Of a stretch of DNA of 60,157 nucleotides, positions 8,832 through 18,044 are shown in pieces. The notes beneath the pieces are model-generated. The model ran no database searches and was not told where the DNA came from. It saw only the letters and a program-made list of their open reading frames with translations. Location of the stretch: positions 1 through 60,157 of the forward strand of contig SSFA01000025.1 of assembly GCA_008015155.1 (NCBI GenBank), in the 5' to 3' direction. How positions within the stretch are numbered: position 1 is the stretch's first letter; the number at the start of each line of letters is the position of its first letter. This DNA is from Thiothrix sp. (GTDB taxonomy: Bacteria; Pseudomonadota; Gammaproteobacteria; Thiotrichales; Thiotrichaceae). A program made the translations under genes and the position numbers.

Positions 8832-9704
8832 ATGAGCGAAACCACCCGCACGCCCAAACCTGATTCTGTTTATTTCTTTGGCACTTGCCTGATTGACCTG
8901 ATTTACCCCAAAGCGGGTGTTTCTGCGGTGCAACTCTTGCAGCGTGAAGGCGTGAAAGTGATTTACCCACAAGCGCAAACCTGCTGCGGTCAACCGGCGT
9001 GGAATTCGGGTTACCGAGACGAAGCGCGCAAAGTAGCACGTGCCCAAATCAAACTCTTCTCCAAACCGATCCCGATTGTAATTCCGTCTGGCTCCTGCGC
9101 GGGCATGATGAAAACCCACTACCCCGAACTCTTCAAAGGCGAACCCGACGAAACGGAAGCTTTAGGTGTTGCGAATCGCGTGTATGAACTCACCGAGTTT
9201 TTGGTGGATGTCTTAAACGTGCAATTACAGGATTTAGGCGAGCCGGTGGACGTTGCGGTACACACTTCTTGCTCAGCGCGGCGTGAAATGGGTGTGGCGG
9301 ATAAGATTGAACAGTTACTTGGGCAACTTTCCCAAGTCGCTGTGAAAGAGCAAGCTTATAAAGCCGAATGTTGTGGCTTCGGTGGAACTTTCGCCGTGAA
9401 AGAACCGGAAATTTCGGCGGCAATGGTGGCGGATAAAACGCAGCATATTCGCGCGACGGGTGCGACGCAATTGGTGAGCCAAGATTGCGGTTGCCTGATG
9501 AATATTAGCGGTGCATTTGCTTATCAAGCCCAGCATGAAGGTAAACCAGCCTTGAAAGCGCAGCATATTGCTGAATTTTTATGGGAGCGTACGTCTAACC
9601 CATCCCCAGCCCTTCCCTTGTCAGGGAAGGGAGTAGCAAATAGCATTCCGTCAAACATGTCTCCTCCCCTGACAAGGGGAGGTCGGGAGGGGTTCAGCGC
9701 ATGA
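8832..9704 (+). CDS. lutA: LutA/LldE-type Fe-S oxidoreductase subunit with repeat-derived tail
   Basis: This is one of three subunits of the LutABC L-lactate oxidising complex in the cytoplasm. Two CCG (heterodisulfide-reductase type) domains are visible: TCCGQPAWNSGYRDEA near residue 55 with SGSCAGM ~95, and HTSCSARREMG ~143 with ECCGFGGTFAV ~182. The native protein appears to end near residue 255 (AEFLWER). The remaining ~35 residues, rich in Pro and Gly, are encoded by a REP-like element (9597-9694), making 290 residues against roughly 240-255 for the family. The stop overlaps the lutB start (ATGA), so translation is coupled. Confidence 0.92.
   Translation: MSETTRTPKPDSVYFFGTCLIDLIYPKAGVSAVQLLQREGVKVIYPQAQTCCGQPAWNSGYRDEARKVARAQIKLFSKPIPIVIPSGSCAGMMKTHYPELFKGEPDETEALGVANRVYELTEFLVDVLNVQLQDLGEPVDVAVHTSCSARREMGVADKIEQLLGQLSQVAVKEQAYKAECCGFGGTFAVKEPEISAAMVADKTQHIRATGATQLVSQDCGCLMNISGAFAYQAQHEGKPALKAQHIAEFLWERTSNPSPALPLSGKGVANSIPSNMSPPLTRGGREGFSA
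9597..9694. repeat. REP/BIME-like paired palindrome inside the lutA-lutB junction
   Basis: The ~98-bp element begins AACCCaTCCC and ends GGGAgGGGTT. It holds two hairpins, CCCTTCCCT-TGTC-AGGGAAGGG (9610-9631) and CCTCCCCT-GACA-AGGGGAGG (9663-9682), whose loops are mutually complementary. This is the layout of REP/BIME or small MITE-like elements. Here it is translated as the tail of LutA, and its GGGAGGGG end lies 8 bp before the lutB ATG, where it can serve as the ribosome-binding site. Confidence 0.8.
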
Positions 9705-11116
9705 CGACCGAATTTCGCATTGATGTAAAAAAAGCCTTAGGCAAATCCGAGGTGCGCGCCCACTTCCGCAAGGCGATGGACACGCTGATGATCAATCGGC
9801 GCAATCAGTTTCCCGATGATGCCGCCTTACAAGCGCTACGCACCCAAGCCCAAGCGATTCGTGCGAATGTTTTGAGCAAATTACCAGAATTATTGCAGCA
9901 ACTTGAAACCAATTTGACCAAAAACGGCGTACAAGTGCATTGGGCAGAAACCACTGACGAAGCCAATCAAATCGTGCTAGCGATTATGCAAAAGCATGGC
10001 GCGAAGTCGATTATTAAAGGTAAATCGATGGTGTCGGAGGAAATGGGTCTTAACCATTTTCTGGAAGAGCGTGGGATTGAAGCGCTCGAGTCTGATCTGG
10101 GCGAATTCATTATTCAATTGGATGGCGAAACCCCGTCGCACATCATTATGCCCGCTATTCACAAGAGTAAAGAGCAGATTTCCACCCTGTTCCACGAGAA
10201 GTTTCCCGATATTCCTTACACCGATAATGTGGATGAATTGACTGCTTCGGCGCGGCGGATTTTGCGTGATAAATTTTATGCTGCTCCAGTTGGTTTGTCC
10301 GGTGTCAACTTTGCGGTTGCGGAAACCGGAACCTTGTGTTTGGTGGAAAATGAAGGCAATGGGCGCATGTCCACCACGATTCCACCTGTGCATATTGCCG
10401 TGACGGGGATTGAAAAAGTGGTGGAAAAACTCAGCGATATTCCGCCGCTTTTAAGCATTTTGCCGCGCTCGGCCACGGGTCAGCCGATTACTACTTATTT
10501 CAATATGATTTCAGGGCCACGCAAAGCGGATGAAAAAGATGGTCCCACTGAGGTGCATTTGGTGCTGCTGGATAATGGTCGTTCGCGCATCTACTCCGAC
10601 TCTGAGCTCTTGGCAACCTTGCGTTGCATTCGTTGCGGTGCGTGTATTAATCATTGTCCGGTCTACGTGCGTATTGGCGGGCATAGTTATGGCACGGTCT
10701 ATCCGGGACCGATTGGCACGATTCTGGAGCCGCAAAAATCGGGTTTAAGTGTGCATGGCGAATTGATTCAAGCCTCATCTTTATGTGGAGCTTGTGGCGA
10801 AGTGTGCCCCGTGCGTATTCCGATCCCGAATATTATCAATCGCTTGCGTTATGATAGTGTACGCAAAGACAGCGAAAACACCCCCACCCAAGATGCAGGT
10901 ACGAAACGCAAACCCCTAGAAGCAGCAACATGGCAAGCCTGGTCATGGGCTGCGAGTACACCAAGCGTCTATAACTTCGGCGGCAAAACCGCGACCCAAT
11001 TACGCGGCCTAGTCCCGAATAATTTAGGCGCATGGACCAGCGTGCGCAGCGCCCCCAAACTCGCCGAACAAACCCTGCACCAACAACTCAAAGCCCTAGG
11101 AGTCGACCATGAGTAA
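9701..11116 (+). CDS. lutB: LutB/LldF-type Fe-S protein of L-lactate oxidation
   Basis: This 471-residue subunit of the LutABC complex has the usual family length. The N-terminal two thirds is an LUD domain (GKSMVSEEMGLNHFLEERGI near residue 110 and FAVAETGTLCLVENEGNGR ~205). The C-terminal part carries two ferredoxin-type clusters, CIRCGACINHCPVY near residue 310 and CGACGEVCPVRIP ~365. The start overlaps the lutA stop and its Shine-Dalgarno sequence appears to come from the REP-like element. lutC overlaps its 3' end by 8 bp. Confidence 0.95.
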   Translation: MTTEFRIDVKKALGKSEVRAHFRKAMDTLMINRRNQFPDDAALQALRTQAQAIRANVLSKLPELLQQLETNLTKNGVQVHWAETTDEANQIVLAIMQKHGAKSIIKGKSMVSEEMGLNHFLEERGIEALESDLGEFIIQLDGETPSHIIMPAIHKSKEQISTLFHEKFPDIPYTDNVDELTASARRILRDKFYAAPVGLSGVNFAVAETGTLCLVENEGNGRMSTTIPPVHIAVTGIEKVVEKLSDIPPLLSILPRSATGQPITTYFNMISGPRKADEKDGPTEVHLVLLDNGRSRIYSDSELLATLRCIRCGACINHCPVYVRIGGHSYGTVYPGPIGTILEPQKSGLSVHGELIQASSLCGACGEVCPVRIPIPNIINRLRYDSVRKDSENTPTQDAGTKRKPLEAATWQAWSWAASTPSVYNFGGKTATQLRGLVPNNLGAWTSVRSAPKLAEQTLHQQLKALGVDHE

Positions 11117-11756
11117 AGCACGCGCCGCGATTTTTGAACGCTTAAATGCGGTCGAGCGTCCCGTGGTGGAGGTGAGTGAGCGGGAGGATTTCAGTGTATT
11201 TGCTTGGGATAAAGCAGAAAAAATTCGCCGCTTTACCGAGCGTATGCAAGCCGTACGTGCTGAAGTGCATCAAGCGGATCGCAGTAATTGGCTGGATAAA
11301 ATCGCCGAGATTTGCCAACAAAAGGGTTTAACCAACCTACTCTTATCCCTCACTACCGAATGGGGGCAAGCGATTAGCCAAAACGCGGCACGCTTCCCTA
11401 GCCTCAAGCACTACGAGCGCAGCATTGAAGACTGGAAAGAAGAGTTGTTCTATCAAGCCGATGCGGGTTTAACTTCAACCTTGGGCGGCATTGCAGAAAC
11501 CGGAACTTTAATGCTGTGGTCAAGCCCTGATGAGCCGCGCACTTTGTCACTCGTACCACCGATTCATATTGCGATTTTGGATACTGATAAGCTGTATACG
11601 ACTTTTGCTGAAGCGGTGCAGGAACAAGGCTGGCTGGAACAAGGTTTACCGACTAATGCGCTCTTGATTTCAGGGCCTTCGCGCTCGGCGGATATTGCGC
11701 AGGTGTTGGCTTATGGGGTGCATGGACCTAAGGAGTTGGTGGTGGTGTTAGTCTAA
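11109..11756 (+). CDS. lutC: LutC/LldG-type LUD-domain protein
   Basis: This 215-residue LUD-domain protein is the third component of the iron-sulfur L-lactate oxidation system. The conserved GGIAETGTLMLWSS segment near residue 125 and PPIHIAILDTDKLY ~150 match the domain core, and SGPSRSADI ~187 is the usual late motif. It overlaps lutB by 8 bp and converges with the GIY-YIG gene, overlapping its 3' end by 9 bp. No Fe-S cysteine motif is present, as expected for LutC. Confidence 0.94.
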   Translation: MSKARAAIFERLNAVERPVVEVSEREDFSVFAWDKAEKIRRFTERMQAVRAEVHQADRSNWLDKIAEICQQKGLTNLLLSLTTEWGQAISQNAARFPSLKHYERSIEDWKEELFYQADAGLTSTLGGIAETGTLMLWSSPDEPRTLSLVPPIHIAILDTDKLYTTFAEAVQEQGWLEQGLPTNALLISGPSRSADIAQVLAYGVHGPKELVVVLV

Positions 11757-12614
11757 CTCTGGTTCTTGCTCAATAACTTGAGACTGGCGTTTCACTTGAT
11801 CGAGTGTGCGCCCGTCTTTGTATTTCCACTCAACCCAGCCATTAGCAGCACGTCCTAAAACTATCGCAGCTGCTCCGCTAGGTGAAGTAAATACATAATC
11901 TTTTTGAAAAACCAAGATATTATCTTTTTGTTTTAATATGTCAGCTGCCAAAAGCTCAGCACGCACTCTAACTGCCCAATCACCAGCAGTTTTAGTAAGC
12001 TCTAAATTGCAGATCGAGTTTGCAAAAACAACTAAACCTTCCTCTGTATACTCACCTTCAGCTTGCGCGTCTTTCCCTTTACAAATAATAATCTCTTTAG
12101 TTTTAGGCTTAATCAATTCATCAAAAATCGGATAATCTAATGTACCTGCTAATATTTTAATAGTTTCAAAATTATCATACAAATCAGCTTCCGCTGACTC
12201 AGATAAATGTGGCTTGGGTGGATTGTTACCATTATTAAGGGTATAGCGACCTGCTTTTTTTGCTAAGTCACAACATAAACATTCCAAAAATTTAATATGG
12301 GTTTTAGTGAAGTAGTGTGTTTTGGAAATAAACACTAAAGCATGATCCCAAAACTCTTTTTCTCTGTTGTGCTGCTTGAGGCGATTTAAACTATTTTCTG
12401 CCTCACCGATATAAGCATAAGAGCGCCCCTCTTGCTGCCCAAACAGAATATAAACCCCAACCTGGTTTAACTCATTTCGCTGTGCAGCATCTTCTAATTT
12501 AGCGCGCGGAATGAGGATTGCAGCTACTGTGCGACTGGTAATATCTGCAATTTTAATACTGCGTGGATTGCCATCAGGCAAATAGATTTGAATGGTTTTT
12601 CCCGAGGGTTTCAT
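11748..12614 (-). CDS. GIY-YIG nuclease-family protein with C-terminal DUF4357
   Basis: This 288-residue protein has a GIY-YIG domain: GVYIL at residues 53-57, YIG at 68-70, a likely catalytic Arg78 and a likely metal-binding Glu111 in the following helix. The C-terminus (about 220-280, SPSGAAAIVLGRAANGWVEW) fits the DUF4357 domain that often accompanies such proteins. The function is unknown; a role in nucleic acid cleavage or mobile-element biology is possible. It stands alone on the minus strand and its DNA is more AT-rich than lutABC, consistent with acquisition. Confidence 0.8.
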   Translation of the reverse strand: MKPSGKTIQIYLPDGNPRSIKIADITSRTVAAILIPRAKLEDAAQRNELNQVGVYILFGQQEGRSYAYIGEAENSLNRLKQHNREKEFWDHALVFISKTHYFTKTHIKFLECLCCDLAKKAGRYTLNNGNNPPKPHLSESAEADLYDNFETIKILAGTLDYPIFDELIKPKTKEIIICKGKDAQAEGEYTEEGLVVFANSICNLELTKTAGDWAVRVRAELLAADILKQKDNILVFQKDYVFTSPSGAAAIVLGRAANGWVEWKYKDGRTLDQVKRQSQVIEQEPELD

Positions 12615-12699
12615 AGCTTAACGCTGAGGAGAATTCAAGGAGATGCTTTTATAACATGCTCAGCTGTTAGCAGCCAGAAAAAGACAAGAGTACAAAAAG

Positions 12700-12746
12700 A
12701 CCAAACCACATTACTCAGGAAGTCTTTAGAGGTCATGTGGTTTGGT
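12700..12746 (-). terminator. Rho-independent terminator of the DUF6174 pair
   Basis: A 12-bp perfect stem is formed by ACCAAACCACAT (12700-12711) and ATGTGGTTTGGT (12735-12746). On the minus strand it is followed by CTTTTTG. It lies just after the stop of the 12761-13459 gene. Confidence 0.75.
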
Positions 12747-12760
12747 TAAGCAGAGACTAG

Positions 12761-13459
12761 TTAGGCGTTGACGCTCACATTGTTTAAAATATAAGTGACA
12801 TCGTCAGCGCTGGTTTGTTCGTTGTTGCTGAGTAGGACAAACTCAGGGAAACCTCGATTTGGGTTATAAAGTGCATCAGCACGTTGATTAGCAGAAGTTG
12901 CTTGGCGAATGTTATCGAACATCTGCTCAATAGTTGGAATCGTACTAAACACTTCTGCACTGACTGCCGTACCATTGGCATAGGTAGCACTGCTGACTTG
13001 ACTATTAACTACATTAACGTTGATGGGATCAGAACGTTGACCTCCAGTCGTTTGTTGTAGCGTAAATGAATAGTTTTGATCGGCTAAATAAGCTTCCCAC
13101 TTTGCCAGATTAGCATTTAAGTTATTCAGGCTTACGCTGGTGGTCAGGTTGAGATTGCTATTCGCATTCTGATTATTCGAGCCATTATTGGTTGCTGTGT
13201 TTTGATTAATCTGGCTAGTTAATTGTTGGGTCAAATAATTAACATTATGAGCCACAGGCGCATTAGCTTGTGCAGCGGAGCTATTATTAGCTTCAAAATT
13301 ACTAATTAACCGGTCGAAAAGGCCTTTCTTGGTAGTGGCAGCATTGGCTGCGTTACTAGTGCCTGTAGCATTGGCGTTGTTAGTTTGTACTGCAGCGGTA
13401 TTTTGGTTGGCTAAGGCGGATACTGCTTGTAACACAGGTTGCTGTGATACTACTACCAT
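12761..13459 (-). CDS. DUF6174-like protein with Asn/Gln/Ala-rich N-terminus
   Basis: This 232-residue protein of unknown function has a good AAGGAGA box. Residues 1-105 are low complexity, rich in Asn, Ala, Gln and Thr. Residues ~115-232 resemble DUF6174: a W-x-x-Y start (WEAYLADQNYSFTLQQ), a short strand region, a GTAVSAEVFSTIPTIEQMFD helix, then a YNPNRGFPEFV and DDVTYIL ending. The Cys pair usual in the family is missing. There is no signal peptide. It is a divergent paralogue of the next gene upstream, 68 bp away, in the same transcript. Confidence 0.6.
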   Translation of the reverse strand: MVVVSQQPVLQAVSALANQNTAAVQTNNANATGTSNAANAATTKKGLFDRLISNFEANNSSAAQANAPVAHNVNYLTQQLTSQINQNTATNNGSNNQNANSNLNLTTSVSLNNLNANLAKWEAYLADQNYSFTLQQTTGGQRSDPINVNVVNSQVSSATYANGTAVSAEVFSTIPTIEQMFDNIRQATSANQRADALYNPNRGFPEFVLLSNNEQTSADDVTYILNNVSVNA

Positions 13460-13527
13460 GGGCTAAGTCTCCTTTAAATCAATTAAACTTGGTAGTTTGA
13501 CCAAGTACTAACCCAATTAATCGTCCT

Positions 13528-14349
13528 TTATTTTGCCGCAACGGCAAGGTCTTTGATCGTATAACTCAGTTCTTCATCCGCGATCATAAAGCTTTGATCG
13601 ACATAGACAGAGCTGGGATAACCTAAACTTGGGTCGTAGCTCACATCAATCCGATCAGCACCACTCAAATAGGCTTCTTCTAGCTGATCAAAGCGCTCAT
13701 TCATCGTTAACAAGCCATCACGAATATAGCTAGGGACAGCCTCACCAGTATCGGCATAGGTGGCATCAATGATTTTGCCGTTTTGCTCGGTGAGATTCAT
13801 GGGGCGAGTATAATCCGGTGGGCAAAAGCAACTATTTTGTGCAGTGTAAGAGACGCTTTGGGCATTGCTGCTGGCTGCGTCCCATTTGGCACGGCTATCA
13901 ATGAAATCTTGTGGAAGGCTGGTATTGCCATTCAGCTGGTCAATATCTTTTTGTGTGAGGGTATGACGGGTAATTTCACCACCGGTAATTCCACCGGATA
14001 TAACCACCACATCACCAGCACTTAAGGCTTTGTCGCGTTGCTTATCCAACACTTTTAGGCTAACGGCTTCATTACTAAAGCCCAAAAGGTTTTTCAGGCT
14101 AGTTTCTTGTTCACTCGTCAGATTCAAAGTCGGAGTGCGATCAGGTTTAGGATGCCCACCTTTGTGCAACATACTCAGTAGCTGTTGCACTAAATTCATG
14201 ATGCCATTGCTAAGCTCTTTAGAATCATTTAGCCCATTATTCAAAAATAAATTACTCTGATTTTTAGTTGTAGTGTTGCTTGAGAGTGAGTTACTGGTCT
14301 GAAATACCGAGCCAGAGCCCAAACTACGGTTGTAATCATTATTAATCAT
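13528..14349 (-). CDS. DUF6174-like protein with Ser/Asn-rich N-terminus
   Basis: This is a 273-residue protein of unknown function. The C-terminal ~125 residues match DUF6174 well: WDAASSNAQSVSYTAQ, a CFCPPDY cysteine pair, a GEAVPSY turn, the IDVSYDPSLGYPSSVYVD segment and the final DEELSYTI. The N-terminal 60 residues are Ser/Asn-rich without a hydrophobic signal, followed by an amphipathic leucine-rich stretch (IMNLVQQLLSMLHKGG). An AAGGA box precedes the ATG. Arrangement and similarity to the following gene indicate tandem duplication and divergence. Confidence 0.65.
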   Translation of the reverse strand: MINNDYNRSLGSGSVFQTSNSLSSNTTTKNQSNLFLNNGLNDSKELSNGIMNLVQQLLSMLHKGGHPKPDRTPTLNLTSEQETSLKNLLGFSNEAVSLKVLDKQRDKALSAGDVVVISGGITGGEITRHTLTQKDIDQLNGNTSLPQDFIDSRAKWDAASSNAQSVSYTAQNSCFCPPDYTRPMNLTEQNGKIIDATYADTGEAVPSYIRDGLLTMNERFDQLEEAYLSGADRIDVSYDPSLGYPSSVYVDQSFMIADEELSYTIKDLAVAAK

Positions 14350-14568
14350 GAGGTGTTTATCCTTGAGCTGCTGGCCTTAATCTATTCTTTATAATTTTGA
14401 GGATGCACCCAAGGCTGGGGTACTGCACAGTAGTTTCAGGATAAAAGCTACTTTTTCTGGGAATAGGGGTAGCTAGGCTTGGAAGGAATGAAAACTCTTA
14501 GGGGATGGGCTTCTGAAAACGCTCAAGCTACAATAAGCCCCCTTTTCCTTTGATTTAAAAGACGCATT

Positions 14569-16281
14569 ATGAATATTCGTCAACTGCTTGAGCAACGTCT
14601 CTCAGCGGCTTTACAGGCAGCAGGTGCTCCTGAGGCTACACCGGCTATTATTAAACCGTCCGCTCGCCCCGAATTTGGTGATTATCAAGCCAATGGTGTG
14701 ATGGCAGCTGCTAAGCAGTTAAAAATGAATCCTCGCGACTTAGCCGCCAAGGTGCTAGAACAGGCTGATTTGAGCGATATCGCCGATAAAGTGGAGGTTG
14801 CAGGCCCTGGCTTTTTAAATATCCATTTGAAAACTGCTTGGCTAATTGCAAACTTGCCGACTAATACTGAGCTTGATGCCGTTGCACCCCAAACAATCGT
14901 GGTAGATTATTCCAGTCCAAATCTGGCTAAAGAAATGCATGTCGGACATTTGCGTTCTACGATTATTGGTGATGCGGTCGTGCGTGTGCTGGAGTTTCAA
15001 GGGCATCATGTGATTCGGCAAAATCATGTGGGCGATTGGGGTACTCAGTTTGGTATGTTACTTGCGCATATGGCTGATTTAAAAGCAGCCGGTGGCGAGT
15101 TATCTATGCAGCTGGCCGATTTAGAAAGCTTCTATCGTGAGTCTAAACAGCGTTTCGATGCAGATCCTGCTTTTGCTGAGCGTGCGCGTAATTATGTCGT
15201 GAAATTACAATCGGGTGATGCGGAGTGCTTAGCCCTCTGGCAGCAATTTATTGATATTTCTCTCACTCATTGTGAAGAAGCTTATCAAGAACTCAATGTC
15301 TCACTCACGCGCAAGGATGTAATGGCCGAAAGCGCCTACAATGATGATTTAGCTAAGGTAGTTAGTGATTTGCAGGCTAAGCAGTTACTGACCGAGAGTG
15401 ATGGCGCATTGTGTGCTTTCATGGAAGAATTTAAGAATAAAGATGGCTCGATCACCCCTCTAATTATTCAAAAAACCGGCGGTGGCTATTTATACGCAAC
15501 GACTGATCTGGCGGCGATTCGTTATCGCCATAAGGTTCTGAAGGCGGATCGCGTTTTATATTTTGTCGATGTGCGCCAATCCTTACATTTCCAACAAGTC
15601 TATACCCTAGCGCGTAAGGCAGGTTTTGCACCTGAGACTATGTCCTTAGAGCATATGGCCTTTGGTACGATGTTGGGCGAAGACGGCAAACCCTTTAAAA
15701 CCCGTACGGGTGGAACCGTCAAGCTCGCGGACTTATTGGTAGAGGCGAAAGAGCGTGCTTATCAATTAGTCAGTGAGCGAAGCCCTGAATTAAATGAAGC
15801 GGAGCGGCGGGAGATCGCGCACACGGTGGGTATTGGGGCAGTTAAATATTCTGATCTAGCAAAAAATCGAACTTCAGATTATGTGTTTAGTTGGGATCTA
15901 ATGCTGAGTTTGGATGGCAATACTGCGCCTTATTTGCAATATGCTTATGCTCGTATCCAGAGCATTTTTAGAAAAGCTGGAGCGCTGGAGCAAGCGAGTA
16001 TTCAATTAACTGAGCCAAGTGAACGTAGCTTAGGCCTAAAACTGTTGCAATTTAATGAAAGCATTGACAGTGTAGAGCGTGAGGGGCAGCCACATCATTT
16101 ATGTAATTATTTATATGAGCTGGCAGGTCATTTCATGAGCTTTTATGAAGTGTGTCCGATCTTAAAAGACGATGTACCCAGTGAGGTGCGGGCGAGCCGT
16201 TTGCAATTGGCACAACTAACCGCGACTACCTTAAAAACGGGTTTAGGTTTATTAGGTATTGGTGTACTAGATCGGATGTAA
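14569..16281 (+). CDS. argS: Arginyl-tRNA synthetase
   Basis: This 570-residue class I aminoacyl-tRNA synthetase charges tRNA-Arg. The N-terminal additional domain ([16 protein letters not shown]) is followed by the HIGH-type motif HVGHLRST near residue 127. The KMSKS equivalent is the degenerate [10 protein letters not shown] ~370, normal for ArgS. The C-terminal DALR anticodon-binding domain ends in the expected LGIGVLDRM. The length is the usual one. It is monocistronic and converges on dacB through a shared hairpin terminator. Confidence 0.97.
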   Translation: MNIRQLLEQRLSAALQAAGAPEATPAIIKPSARPEFGDYQANGVMAAAKQLKMNPRDLAAKVLEQADLSDIADKVEVAGPGFLNIHLKTAWLIANLPTNTELDAVAPQTIVVDYSSPNLAKEMHVGHLRSTIIGDAVVRVLEFQGHHVIRQNHVGDWGTQFGMLLAHMADLKAAGGELSMQLADLESFYRESKQRFDADPAFAERARNYVVKLQSGDAECLALWQQFIDISLTHCEEAYQELNVSLTRKDVMAESAYNDDLAKVVSDLQAKQLLTESDGALCAFMEEFKNKDGSITPLIIQKTGGGYLYATTDLAAIRYRHKVLKADRVLYFVDVRQSLHFQQVYTLARKAGFAPETMSLEHMAFGTMLGEDGKPFKTRTGGTVKLADLLVEAKERAYQLVSERSPELNEAERREIAHTVGIGAVKYSDLAKNRTSDYVFSWDLMLSLDGNTAPYLQYAYARIQSIFRKAGALEQASIQLTEPSERSLGLKLLQFNESIDSVEREGQPHHLCNYLYELAGHFMSFYEVCPILKDDVPSEVRASRLQLAQLTATTLKTGLGLLGIGVLDRM

Positions 16282-16291
16282 TTGGGAAGAG

Positions 16292-16320
16292 GGAAAGAGT
16301 CTGCAGTTCCGACTCTTTCC
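16292..16320. terminator. Bidirectional terminator between argS and dacB
   Basis: GGAAAGAGT (16292-16300) and ACTCTTTCC (16312-16320) form a 9-bp stem with an 11-nt loop in the 53-bp gap between the two convergent genes. The U-tract is short, so the assignment rests on stem and position. Confidence 0.55.
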
Positions 16321-16334
16321 TTAGATTTAAGAGC

Positions 16335-18044
16335 TTAGTAGCCGAAACTACGCGGGCCAGCAAACACCCACTCCACTAAATCATCATGCGCAGCTCGTAC
16401 AGAGGCACGTGCACGCGGATCATTATGTAGAATGGAGATGACATACATTTGCCCATTTGCGGCTTGTAAATAACCAGCAAGCGCCCGTACATCGCGTAAA
16501 GTTCCTGTTTTAAAACGCCCACGACCAGCAAGGCTGGAGTTTTTCATACGATTCTTAAGCGTGCCATCCACGCCCAAAACCGCCATGGAGTTCATCAAGT
16601 CGTCACGGTAGGGGCTGTTATAAGCATCAACTAACATTTCACCCATATGTCTTGGTGTAATCTGTTCAATGCGGCTTAAACCCGAGCCATTTTCTAAGCG
16701 CAACTCAGGGAAGGCTAAGCCACGTGATTCTAGCCATTGTCCAATCGCTTGAGCGCCTTTCTGTGGTGTGCCCGGTGCACCTAATTGCTTAGCCCCGACC
16801 GACAGTAGAATTTGTCTAGCCATGACATTATTACTGTCTTTATTCACTTCCATGATCACTTCACGCAAGGGACGTGAACGATGGGTATAGACAAGTTGTG
16901 CACTTTGCGGTGTGCCCGCGCGCACGAAAGTACCTTGCATTTGTCCCCCTAGTTCACCTACCCAAAGTTTCCAGAAGCTACCGAATAGATTCACATTTAA
17001 AGCTTGGCGAGCTTGTGCATTAGCGGGCATGATGGGGCAGATTTTTTGAATCTTACCTTTTAAGTCGCGGAATTCGTAGCAGCTGCCGCGCTCTTGATAC
17101 AGAATAGCTTCGGGCTGTGCATTATAAGCCGCACCCGCATTCCCATCGAATGCGCCTGGGTCTTGATAAGGCACATTAAAAAAGCCGGTATCTGCAACGA
17201 GATTGCCTTTAATGCTACGGATACCACGTGCCCTTAAGGCTTGGAGCATTTGCCTAAAATCATTTTCAGCAAACTGTGGATCTCCATAGCCGCGAATGAT
17301 TACATCGCCGTAGAGCGTGCCACCAGTGACATTGCCATTGGTATAGATTTCAGTTGGCCAACGATAGTCAGGGCCAAGAATACCCAAAGCTGCATAGGTA
17401 GTGACCAGTTTCATGGTAGAAGCAGGGCTTTGTGGATTATCTGCATTAGCGGTAAGCAGTGCAGGTTCTCTAGCATTTGCTAGACGTACATAAGTACCCA
17501 TGCCTGCTTCAGAGATGCCACTTGCGCGTAAGGTCGTTGCGACTTGATCGGGTAAGCGGTTAAAGCGTCCAGGGCCAGTATACATGCGCCCCACAGCAAA
17601 CTGAGCGACTGGACGATTATTAGGTGTATAGCTATTAACCGTAGGTGGAGTACTAAATTGCTGCTGTACGCGCTCCATGCGTTGCCGTTGTTGCGCACGG
17701 ATTTCTCGCGAACGTTCTTGCATAGCGAGTTGTTGTTGGCGAGCAACATCCGCTTCTTGCTGCGCACGTTGCTCGCGCTCGCGCCGTTGCTCTGCCAATA
17801 GGCGTAAAGCATCCTCTTGGCGTTGAGCTTCTTGCGCACGTTGTTCTTGCCAACGTTGTTGTTGGTTATAACGCTGCACATTAACGGATTGCTGTTGTTG
17901 TTGAGCCAGATAGCGTTGCTGTGCTTGTGGGACTGAGGTAAGTTCTCCAGCTGCTGGAATCTGATTGCGTGGTGCAGGTGCCGTTCCACAAGCACTGACC
18001 AAGGCTGAGCAAACAGCAAGTACACTGAGGCGTAAAGTTAGCAT
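16335..18044 (-). CDS. dacB: Lipoprotein PBP4-type D-alanyl-D-alanine carboxypeptidase/endopeptidase with Gln/Arg coiled coil
   Basis: This 569-residue peptidase (S13 family) trims peptidoglycan peptides in the periplasm. The signal peptide ends in a lipobox (ALVSAC, Cys at ~19), implying a lipid anchor. Residues ~40-135 form a Gln/Arg/Glu-rich coiled coil that ordinary PBP4 lacks. The catalytic SxxK is SPASTMK near residue 207, the SxN is KDSNN ~405 and the KTG is KTGTLRD ~515. The coding region converges on argS. The extension suggests a tethered or scaffolded enzyme; its partner is unknown. Confidence 0.88.
   Translation of the reverse strand: MLTLRLSVLAVCSALVSACGTAPAPRNQIPAAGELTSVPQAQQRYLAQQQQQSVNVQRYNQQQRWQEQRAQEAQRQEDALRLLAEQRREREQRAQQEADVARQQQLAMQERSREIRAQQRQRMERVQQQFSTPPTVNSYTPNNRPVAQFAVGRMYTGPGRFNRLPDQVATTLRASGISEAGMGTYVRLANAREPALLTANADNPQSPASTMKLVTTYAALGILGPDYRWPTEIYTNGNVTGGTLYGDVIIRGYGDPQFAENDFRQMLQALRARGIRSIKGNLVADTGFFNVPYQDPGAFDGNAGAAYNAQPEAILYQERGSCYEFRDLKGKIQKICPIMPANAQARQALNVNLFGSFWKLWVGELGGQMQGTFVRAGTPQSAQLVYTHRSRPLREVIMEVNKDSNNVMARQILLSVGAKQLGAPGTPQKGAQAIGQWLESRGLAFPELRLENGSGLSRIEQITPRHMGEMLVDAYNSPYRDDLMNSMAVLGVDGTLKNRMKNSSLAGRGRFKTGTLRDVRALAGYLQAANGQMYVISILHNDPRARASVRAAHDDLVEWVFAGPRSFGY

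Noticed and set aside
9977..10393. 138-residue minus-strand ORF opposite lutB
   Set aside because: No recognisable domain and no ribosome-binding site; lutB in this span is fully supported by its LUD domain.
17480..18025. 181-residue minus-strand ORF overlapping dacB in another frame
   Set aside because: It lies in the Gln/Arg repeat region of dacB; the open frame is a by-product of CAA/CGT-rich codons.
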